DNA from: Thauera sp. 28
GTDB lineage: Bacteria > Pseudomonadota > Gammaproteobacteria > Burkholderiales > Rhodocyclaceae
Reading direction: 5' to 3'
DNA length: 64,000 nucleotides
Assembly: GCF_000310145.2 (NCBI RefSeq)
Contig: NZ_AMXA01000015.1
Location: forward strand, 1-64,000
Shown here: positions 36,263-43,900 of the stretch, one piece after another
How positions within the stretch are numbered: position 1 is the first letter of the stretch
Layout of the letters: each line of letters begins with the position of its first letter
Made by a program: the position numbers and the translations under genes
Notes under the pieces: model-generated
The model's input: the letters and a program-made list of their open reading frames with translations, nothing else
Databases searched by the model: none
What the model was told of the DNA's origin: nothing

Positions 36263-37139
36263 CGCCCGCATCCTCCCGTGGCTCGAACACGTTTGCCGGC
36301 AGATCGAGCGGTCCTTCGAAGCGCACCACCCGGACCTCCAGGACGCGCTCCGTGCCGTCGCTGCCGGTGCTGAACACCTCGGTACTGAGGCTGTCGTCGA
36401 TGGGCATGCCGATGCCCTCGGGGAGTACGCAGCTGCGCACCTCGACCGGCGGTGGGCTTTGCACCCAGCGGCACGATCGGCCGGCGATGCGATCCTCGCG
36501 CTGTCCGGCAGCGGGCTTAAGTGCCGCCTCGCCTGTGGTCGGCACGGCAGGTGCCAGGCTGTCGAGGGACAGGGCATCACGCAGCAAGGCGGCTGTGTCG
36601 TGCTCGAGATGCGGCATGGCTCTGCGGCGCCACGGCTGGGGCCCGCGTACGGGGTCGATCTCGCGGCTCAGCACCGTGCGCTGCCGGGGGCCGTAGTGGC
36701 TGATCCTGGTGGTTTCGCGCACGCGTACCTCGTAATGGCAGCGCGAGATTGCGACGAGTTCATGGTGGCGCTTGACGACCGAGGACTTGCGCATGCCCGG
36801 GTGGTGGTGCTCGATGACCTGATAGGTACCGACCTTGTCGAGATCGCCGCCGAACCGGAACGCGGCACCTTCGCGTTCGCAGGCGGCGCGCAAGCCGGGG
36901 AGAACGGCCTGCGCGGCCTTGCGTGCAGGAGGAACGCTGGCCTCGCGATGAATCACGTAGCCCCCTGGAAGCGTGCCGGTGGCCATGGCATTGCCCGCAA
37001 CAAGAAGTGTCGCCGCGACGATGCTCGCCGCTGCGATCGGATGGTTCGGGACGGGAAGGCGGCAGGTTGCGGCCAGCAGCAGGTGGATCCAGGCCATCGG
37101 GGACAGTTGGGGCGGGAATGACATGGCGGTGGGGCTCAC
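36243..37139 (-). CDS. Tad-cluster protein of unknown function
   Basis: A 298-aa protein that begins at GTG 37139 (or ATG 37124), overlapping the stop of the TadG-like gene by 4 bp. A hydrophobic segment at about 36-52 (AAASIVAATLLVAGNAMATG) may be a signal sequence. The rest contains two or three cysteines (ACEREGAAFRFGG, SRCHYEVRVRETTRIS, RSCVLPEGIGMP) and resembles no family I can name. Its position inside the operon suggests a periplasmic role in pilus assembly. Confidence 0.65.
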   Translation of the reverse strand: MSPTAMSFPPQLSPMAWIHLLLAATCRLPVPNHPIAAASIVAATLLVAGNAMATGTLPGGYVIHREASVPPARKAAQAVLPGLRAACEREGAAFRFGGDLDKVGTYQVIEHHHPGMRKSSVVKRHHELVAISRCHYEVRVRETTRISHYGPRQRTVLSREIDPVRGPQPWRRRAMPHLEHDTAALLRDALSLDSLAPAVPTTGEAALKPAAGQREDRIAGRSCRWVQSPPPVEVRSCVLPEGIGMPIDDSLSTEVFSTGSDGTERVLEVRVVRFEGPLDLPANVFEPREDAGDAAQTR

Positions 37140-38503
37140 GGGAGCTGGACGCTGCCTTGGCGCAGTTGGGCCTGGGCGCGTTCGGCTGCGGACACGGGCG
37201 CAAGGCGAGCCTGCCAGTAGGGGTTGAACAGGCTGCCGCGTTCGATGCGGCCGGGATGGCGGGGGTTGCCGGTGTCCGGACGCTCGAAGAAGACTTCCAC
37301 GCTTGAGATTGCCGCGCTCGTGCCGGCAAGCATTGCGCCGTCGAAAAGCTGAAGCCGCCCAGCGGGCTTGACGCTGCTTGTGCCGCCGGAGAAGCGCTGG
37401 GTCGAGCCGGGCTTGGTGACGCGGATGCTGAGGCGGGTACGCGGACTGTCCGCAGCCAGGGCCCGGTCCGAGAGTTCGCGGAAGGTGGGCACGGCGCCGC
37501 CGCCCAAGGTGCTGGCGGGGAAGCCCCGGGCCGCGCCCGAGGGTGAGTCGGCCTGCCTGCTCGCCCGGGGATTGGTGGGGCGCGACCCAGCATAGTCGTA
37601 TGCGCGGTCTGCCAAGCTGTCGGCGGATGCGGCCGTGCCATAGCCGATCGGCTGTTCGCTGCGTCGGCAGCGCAAGCGGCGGCTGAAGCGATGGTTGTGA
37701 GCGGAGAAGGTGTCCATCGACTTCCAGCCGTCGACCAGGCCGATCAGTTCGGTGCTGCCGCGCTTGCGCAACTCGATGCCATGGCAGAGCACGACGACAC
37801 CGAAGTTCCAGTTGCGAGTGCGCAGGAAGGCCTCCCGGTCGTCGTTGACCAGCCTGCCCATGCGCTGCCTTTCGGCGCGCGAGGCGTAGTTGCGGGTGAA
37901 GCCGAGAAAGTCGTCGGTGAGCGGGATCGGGTCGACGACGGCCTGCGGGTCGTTTTCCTGGGCGATGCGCCGCATCAGCACGAGGCGTCCGGCAAGGGCA
38001 AGGCTGTCGCCCGGGCCGTGCATGAGCTGCTGCGACAGCGCCAGCGCCTGGATGGCTGCGTCATGGTTGGCGACGGTGACCGCAAGGGCGGGCGTCAGGG
38101 TGTCCATGATGTCCTCGAAACGCTCCATGGCGCGGGCGAGCGCAGTGCCGACGCCTGGGATGAGGTGCATGTAAGGGCCGATCGTGGCTGCTGATGTCCC
38201 CATGTACCTGGCCCACGACGCCACGGCGACCGCCTGCCCGACCGCGGCCTGGTTGGCGATGATGGCGCGGTTGGCGTAGGCGTCGTAGTTGAGCATGCGT
38301 GCCTCGAACACGCCGGCGCTGTAGGCAACCGCGTCGGCCGTATTGGTGAGGCGGAGCTTTTCCTGCACAAGCTGCCCGCTGTTGAAGAGGAAGAGTGCGG
38401 TGGCCGCGACGGCAAGGACCAGCAGCAGCCCGATCGGGAGTGCCTGTCCGCGCTGCCTGGGCGTCATGGGGGTATGCGGTTCTGTCCGCCTGCCCTTGTG
38501 CAT
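37136..38503 (-). CDS. TadG-like pilus assembly protein
   Basis: A 455-aa protein with an N-terminal TadG/Tad-like signature: QRGQALPIGLLLVLAVAATA then a membrane helix and QLVQEKLRLTNTADAVAYSA, the usual start of Flp pilus-assembly TadE/G-like proteins. The large C-terminal part (FEARMLNYDAYANRAIIANQ and beyond) is periplasmic and uncharacterised. There is no VWA motif as in some TadG proteins. Start 38503 is uncertain; ATG 38467 is an alternative. It lies 30 bp after the pilin gene. Confidence 0.75.
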   Translation of the reverse strand: MHKGRRTEPHTPMTPRQRGQALPIGLLLVLAVAATALFLFNSGQLVQEKLRLTNTADAVAYSAGVFEARMLNYDAYANRAIIANQAAVGQAVAVASWARYMGTSAATIGPYMHLIPGVGTALARAMERFEDIMDTLTPALAVTVANHDAAIQALALSQQLMHGPGDSLALAGRLVLMRRIAQENDPQAVVDPIPLTDDFLGFTRNYASRAERQRMGRLVNDDREAFLRTRNWNFGVVVLCHGIELRKRGSTELIGLVDGWKSMDTFSAHNHRFSRRLRCRRSEQPIGYGTAASADSLADRAYDYAGSRPTNPRASRQADSPSGAARGFPASTLGGGAVPTFRELSDRALAADSPRTRLSIRVTKPGSTQRFSGGTSSVKPAGRLQLFDGAMLAGTSAAISSVEVFFERPDTGNPRHPGRIERGSLFNPYWQARLAPVSAAERAQAQLRQGSVQLP

Positions 38504-38533
38504 GTCCGCTCGGCGTCCGCGCTGTGCGCCGGG

Positions 38534-38836
38534 TTACTTGCCGACCTGATTCACATACGTGTCCAGGGTGTGCTTCTGGTTGCCGACTGTCTGCGCCTGA
38601 CCGGCCGCCGTCTGGGCCGCGCTCTTGGCGGTGCTGCCGTCCTTGCCGGACAGCTCCTGTGCGATGGCCGCCGTCTGGTTGCGCACCGTCTGGCCGAAGT
38701 ACTGATACACGGCAATGGCGGCGATGGCGATCATGGCGACGATGATGATGTATTCGGTCATGCCCTGGCCGTGTTGAGCGGGTTTGCGCACGAGGCGGGG
38801 CGTGTTCTGGAGAGATTGATGCGCAGGTGCTGACAT
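38534..38836 (-). CDS. Type IVb pilin-like protein (Flp-type), first gene of the Tad cluster
   Basis: A 100-aa prepilin. The leader ends at HGQ, then GMTEYIIIVAMIAIAAIAVY has the Glu of the pilin signature and a single hydrophobic helix. A polar tail of about 55 residues (GKDGSTAKSAAQTAAGQAQT) follows. It is longer than classical Flp and has a helical, Gln/Ala/Thr-rich tail. ATG 38836 is chosen; the frame continues upstream (ATG at about 38890). It is the most promoter-proximal Tad gene, as expected for the major pilin. Confidence 0.8.
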   Translation of the reverse strand: MSAPAHQSLQNTPRLVRKPAQHGQGMTEYIIIVAMIAIAAIAVYQYFGQTVRNQTAAIAQELSGKDGSTAKSAAQTAAGQAQTVGNQKHTLDTYVNQVGK

Positions 38837-38867
38837 GAGTTTGCCGTCCGGTGATGACTCTGTAATG

Positions 38868-38896
38868 ATGATGTCAAATGAGAAATGCATAGTCAA
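38868..38896 (-). promoter_or_regulatory. Candidate sigma-70 promoter of the Tad-Rhs gene string
   Basis: On the minus strand TTGACT (38896-38891) is followed after 17 bp by CATCAT (38873-38868). The -35 is good (5 of 6) and the -10 moderate (4 of 6). It lies just upstream of the first Tad gene. The surrounding 280 bp are noticeably AT-richer than the rest. Confidence 0.35.
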
Positions 38897-39065
38897 TATG
38901 GCATAAGGATTTTTGGCGTGAGATCTTCGTTGGCTCGCTATCCCTGCGAGGACCAAGAAACGGGTGGGCGGTCGAGCTCGCACGGCATTGAAAGGTGTCG
39001 GTTTTTTTTACACATATTGACTTCGATTCTGGTGGCTGATCCTCAAGTGACTGATCGCTATACGG

Positions 39066-39081
39066 TGGAACGGATATTGCT
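39066..39081 (+). promoter_or_regulatory. Sigma-54 (-24/-12) promoter for the PEP-CTERM gene
   Basis: TGGAACGGATATTGCT matches TGGCACG-N4-TTGCW at all but one position, and the GG to GC spacing is exactly 10 bp (GG 39067-39068, GC 39079-39080). Transcription would start near 39092, about 30 bp before the ATG at 39123. PEP-CTERM genes in related Zoogloea are known to need RpoN and PrsK/PrsR, which supports the call. Confidence 0.7.
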
Positions 39082-39122
39082 ATGTCGTGCCGCGACACGT
39101 ATTGAAAATGGATGAGTCATTT

Positions 39123-39878
39123 ATGATGAAGGCGCTTTCGAAATTCGCTGTGCTCGCGGGTTGCAGCATTGCGTTCAATGCCAGTGCAGCCCTGATCGAT
39201 CGTGGCAATGGGCTGATCTATGACGACGTGCTTGATGTGACGTGGCTGGCTGACGCCAATTACGCGCGCACATCCGGTTTCAGCGCAGACGGCCGGATGA
39301 GCTGGAATGCTGCGACGGAGTGGGTCGAGAACCTCAGCTACCAGGGCTATGCCGACTGGCGCCTGCCGCGTACGCTGCAGCCCGATCCTTCCTGCGAGTT
39401 CAACGATGCGCTGGGCGGCATGAACCTGAGTTACGGCTTCGGGTGCCTGGGGAGCGAACTGGGGCATATGTTCCACGTCAACCTGGGCGGGCAGCCCGGT
39501 GGCGGGCTCGACAGTGCGACCAATGCCGACGCGCTTGCCCTGTTGGTCAATGTGGCACCCGCTGCGTATTGGTCCTCGACGGTTCTGGAGGCCTATCAGG
39601 ACTACGCGTGGCTGTTCCTGCTCTGGAACGGTGATCAGGATTACAACGCGGTCGAGGAGTCCGAGCACTGGTATCTGGCCCTTCAGCCCGACGGTAGTTA
39701 TGACTACCTCGATTTCGGACTTTTTGCCTGGGCGGTGCGGGACGGGGATGTGACGACCCCGCCAGGCGGGGGGAGCGTGCCGCTGCCGTCGTCGTTGCTG
39801 TTGCTGGGGAGCGCGGTCGCGGGGCTGATGACTTGCCGGCGCCGATCGAGCGCCGTGGCGCTCTCCCGTCCGGCCTGA
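39123..39878 (+). CDS. PEP-CTERM exported protein with DUF1566-like domain
   Basis: A 251-aa secreted protein. The signal peptide (KFAVLAGCSIAFNASAA) precedes a DUF1566/Lcl-type domain: GLIYDDVLDVTWLADANYA, MSWNAATEWVENLSYQGYAD, WRLPRTLQ and AAYWSST. The C-terminus is a PEP-CTERM sorting signal: VPLPSSLLLLGSAVAGL and then CRRRSS. Such proteins are processed by exosortase and placed in the extracellular matrix. ATG 39123 (or 39126) is chosen because it lies about 30 bp after the predicted transcription start; upstream GTG 39087 lies before or at that start. Confidence 0.88.
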   Translation: MMKALSKFAVLAGCSIAFNASAALIDRGNGLIYDDVLDVTWLADANYARTSGFSADGRMSWNAATEWVENLSYQGYADWRLPRTLQPDPSCEFNDALGGMNLSYGFGCLGSELGHMFHVNLGGQPGGGLDSATNADALALLVNVAPAAYWSSTVLEAYQDYAWLFLLWNGDQDYNAVEESEHWYLALQPDGSYDYLDFGLFAWAVRDGDVTTPPGGGSVPLPSSLLLLGSAVAGLMTCRRRSSAVALSRPA

Positions 39879-39886
39879 ACGCCGGT

Positions 39887-39901
39887 TGGCCCTTGTGTTG
39901 C
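39887..39901 (+). promoter_or_regulatory. Candidate sigma-54 promoter upstream of the adaptor gene
   Basis: TGGCCCTTGTGTTGC keeps GG (39888-39889) and GC (39900-39901) at the required 10-bp spacing and matches TGGC-N-C and TTGC. It lacks the consensus A and G in the -24 element. The predicted start at about 39913 gives a 70-bp leader to ATG 39982. Weaker than the site at 39066. Confidence 0.45.
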
Positions 39902-39981
39902 GCCTGAGCGGGGCGCTGGATACATGTTCAGCGTTTCGCTCCGTGTGCGCGCAGCAGGACCTGCTGCCGAGGTTTCCCCTT

Positions 39982-40815
39982 ATGAAATGTGTTCGCGCGG
40001 CGCTGGCCTTGGTCTTTCTGGCCGGAGTGTCGCTTGAGGCGTATTCCGCCCAGTCTGCGGTTTGTCTGCTGGAGCCGCGCCAAACGGTCGAACTGGCGAG
40101 CCCCGTTACGGGGCTGCTCGCCCAGGTCAACGTTGCCAGGGGCGAGACGATCCGCAAGGGGCAGGTACTTGCGGCGCTGGATGTGCGGGCAGAGCAGGCC
40201 GCAGCAGAGCTTGCCCGCTTCCGTGCGCAGCAGCGCGGACCCGTCGAGTTGGCCGAGCGCAAGGTGGCGTTCTCCCGCCAGCGCTTCGAGCGTCGTCAGG
40301 CGATGGCTGCAGAGCGGCTGATTCCCGAGCAGGAGCGCGACGACGCCGAGGCCGAGCTGCGGCTCGCGGAGTCCGAACTCAGGGTTGCCAACGAAGAGCG
40401 CCAGAGTGCGCGTCTCGAGCTGGCGCAGCATGATGCCCAGTTGGCCTTGCGCACACTGCGTAGTCCCTTCGATGGCGTGGTGGTTGCGCAGCTTGCTTAC
40501 CCGGGCGAGGTGGTCGAACCCGGCTCGACAGGCAAGGGCATCCTGAAGATCGCGCAACTCGATCCGCTGCGCGTTCATGTCGTGCTTCAGAAAGAGGCTT
40601 TCGGCACCATCAATGCCGGTGATGTCATCGACGTGGTCCCCGAGATCCCGGCGGGGGCTCGCTACTCGGCACGCGCAGTGAGTGTCGATCGCCTGATCGA
40701 CGCTGCAAGCGGCACGTTCGTGGTGCTGCTCGAACTACCCAACCCTCAGCTTGCTATTCCGGCTGGGGTGAAATGTCGGGCGGTGCTCTCGCCACCTTCC
40801 GCTCCGGCACAGTGA
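39982..40815 (+). CDS. Periplasmic adaptor protein (HlyD/RND membrane-fusion family)
   Basis: A 277-aa exported protein. The signal peptide (RAALALVFLAGVSLEAYSAQ) is followed by a biotinyl-lipoyl half (VTGLLAQVNVARGETIRKGQ), a long coiled-coil hairpin (about 60-135, rich in Glu/Arg/Ala), the second lipoyl half (RSPFDGVVVAQLAYPGEVVE) and a short beta-barrel. It is short for a type I secretion HlyD and lacks an obvious second membrane anchor. It lies 115 bp upstream of the giant LEPR-XLL gene, so it may help its export; no ABC or RND pump gene is visible in the window. Confidence 0.85.
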   Translation: MKCVRAALALVFLAGVSLEAYSAQSAVCLLEPRQTVELASPVTGLLAQVNVARGETIRKGQVLAALDVRAEQAAAELARFRAQQRGPVELAERKVAFSRQRFERRQAMAAERLIPEQERDDAEAELRLAESELRVANEERQSARLELAQHDAQLALRTLRSPFDGVVVAQLAYPGEVVEPGSTGKGILKIAQLDPLRVHVVLQKEAFGTINAGDVIDVVPEIPAGARYSARAVSVDRLIDAASGTFVVLLELPNPQLAIPAGVKCRAVLSPPSAPAQ

Positions 40816-40930
40816 GCCGATGCCTTTCCATCTTCCATTGCTTGTCCCGCGCTGCTTACAGCGGTGTCGTGCTTCGCATGTGCACCGCGCGGGCTTGCAG
40901 AAACGCCATTAACCGAACCCCGGAGTCGCC

Positions 40931-43900
40931 ATGCGCAAATCCGTCGTCGTGAATGACCGCCCCGATCGCAAGAACGCCTTCGCTCTCTCGCCCTTGCTTG
41001 CGACCATGCTCAGCGGCTTCTCCGCCGCACGGCGTGGCGACAGCAACGCGAGGCGGCGGCAAGCGGCTTCGGCCGACGCCGCGGCAATCCGTTTCGAGGC
41101 GATGGAGCCGCGCATCCTGCTGTCCGGGGACATCAATCCGGCCGCCTTGTCGATCAGCGGTGAGATCGAGCTGCCCGGCGAGGTCAGAACCTACGAGTTC
41201 ACGCTCGAGGAAACACGCCGCGTCGTGTTCGACAGCCTGACCAATCGCAGCGACCTGGTCTGGCGCCTGGATGGGCCCGAAGGGCAGCTCAGCAACCGCA
41301 GCTTTGCGAGCACCGACTACAACGCCGCTTCGCCAGCCTTCGAGCTCGCCGCTGGCACCTACACCATCTCTGTCACCGGTAACGGCGATGCGCGTGGCCA
41401 GTATGAGCTTCGCATCATCGATGCCGATGCTGCAGCCGACATGGCCATCGACGCCCCGGTGAGCGGGGTGCTCGATAGTGGCATCAAGAGCGCGGTCTAC
41501 CGTTTCAGCGGAGAGGCCGGCCAGAAGCTGTTCTTCAGCGCTGCCAGCCTTTCGGGTGGACAGGCCAACTGGCGCCTTATCGACCCCTACGGCCGTCCCG
41601 AGGGCGGCGTCTTCAATGCCGGCAGCAACCGCGACGTGTTCACGTTGGCGCGTACCGGCGAGTACCTGCTCCTGGTCGAGGGGCGAATCAGCAACACGGC
41701 GCCGGTGAACTACGCCTTCACGCTGAGTTCGGTTACGGACAGCACCGCGCCGCTGCAACTTGGCGAGGCCCTCGTCGCCGATATCGACCATGCCGGCAAG
41801 ACGGCTCACTTCACCTTCACGCTCAACGAGTCGACCTACGTCGCCTTCGATCGCCTCAGCAACGACTCTTTCTACTGGCGTCTGCAGGGGCCTGAAGGGC
41901 TCAAGGTTTCGCGCATGGCGGCGAGCACCGCTGCAAGTTCGTATGCGGGTGGACGCGGTGCGCTGTTGCTCGTGGCCGGGGACTACGTGTTGTCGGTTGA
42001 TCGCGATGTCGCGGCAACGGGCACCATGCCTTTCAGACTGCTCGACGTGCGCAGTGGCAGTGCGCTCGCGCTGGATCAGCGTCATGAGGGCGTGCTCGAC
42101 CATGCGCGCGGCAGTGTGGTTCATACGCTTACGCTCGCTGCGGGCGAGCGTGTGTTCGTCCACGGCCAGGCGCTCAGCGGTGGCAGCCTCTCCTGGCAGT
42201 TGCTGGACCCATACGGCAGCATCGTCGGCAGCGCCAGTGCGTTGATGACTGCAGCGGGGGCAATCCAGGTCGCCGAGAGCGGACAGTACGCCTTGGTCCT
42301 TGCGGGCAGCGACAGCAACACGGTGGGTGCAAGCGTCGGCTATGCCTTCTCGATCAACCGGGTTCCCGCGCGTTCGGCGGCGCTTGAGGTCGGGGTGCGT
42401 GTGGACGGCGAGATTCTCGTTGCCGGGCAGCAGACCGTGCACGAGTTCGAGTTGGCCGCGGATGCGCGGCTGTTCTTCGACGCACTCACCAATCGCTCCG
42501 ATCTGTTGTGGACCTTGCATGGCCCTCGTGGTGTCGAGGTCGATGCGCGTCGATTCGATCGCAGCGATGCAGCCCAGGCGCTTGGCGCGCTGGCGCTGCC
42601 TGCAGGCAGTTACCGTCTCGTCGTTCATGGCTCGGGTGCGGCGACCGGGGCCTACGCTTTCCGCCTGATCGATCTCGCCGCCGCCGCCGTGGCGCTTGAG
42701 GTTGGTGAGGAGATCAGCGGGTCTTTGCTGCCGGGCAATGGTGCGCAGGTGTATCGCCTGTTGGCCTCTGCCGGCGATCGACTGGCCTTTACCAGCCTGG
42801 CCGTCAGCGGTGGCAACGCCAGTTGGCGCCTGCTCGATGCCTATGGGCGCGACCTTGCCGGCTCGGCCAACCTTGCGACGAATCGTGCCCATGTCACGCT
42901 CCCATTGACTGGCGAGTACTTCATGGTGGTCGAGGGGCGTATCGATAATGCAGCCGAATTGAGCTATCGCTTCCGTTTCAATGCCGGAGATCCGGTTGTC
43001 GTGGCTCCGCTGCCCGAAGGCAGCGCCTACCAGTTGGGCAGCGTTCTTGCGGGCAGCTTCACGGCGGCGAGCCAGACACACGTCCATCGCTTCACCCTCA
43101 CTGCACCGACGGTGGTGTTTATGGACACGCAGTCCACCAGCACGAGTAGCGCCGTGTGGTCGCTGATCGGGCCGCGCGGCACCGAGGTGAGCGAGGAGGA
43201 TCTGTGGAGTTCGGACGCCAACTATCGCTATTCCGGGCGCTTGCTGGAAGCGGGTGAGTACGCGCTGGTCGTCAAGGGCGGTCGGTCCAGCCTTTCCGGC
43301 AGTGGGGCGTACAGCTTCGCGCTCCATGATGCGGGGCTGTTGCCGGCGCTGACGCTGGGCGAGCAGACCAGTGTGGTACGCAATCCTGCGAGCGCTACGG
43401 TCGGCTTCAAGGTGTCGGCCATGGCGGGCGATGTTCTCGTGCTCAACGCCACCGACAGTCACGGCCATGGCAGCATCTGGCGCCTTGTCGATCGCTATGG
43501 ACGCCAGGTCAGCAGTTCGACCACTGCCAGCTCCGGAACCAGTTTTGCAGTCGCAAGCAGTGGGACCTATTACCTCATCAACGAGGGCTATTACTACTCG
43601 ACTGGCACGAGCAACGTTGCGCTGACGCTTGCGCTCCAGCAGGTCAGGGCATCCGCGCTTGCCTTCAATGCCCTGGCCGTTGGCAGCTTGCAGGGCCGGC
43701 ACGATGTGGCGCGGTACGATTTCACCGTCACCGACCCGACGACGATTGTCTTCGATGCGCTGCAGACCAACGTCAGCGGTGCGAGCAATCTGCAATGGCG
43801 ACTTGTCGGTCCGCTGGGGGCGGTGAGCGGCTGGCGTGGCTTCACCGATGACCAGTCGTCGAACTCCTTTGCACTGCCGCCTGGTGCGTATGTGCTGGAG

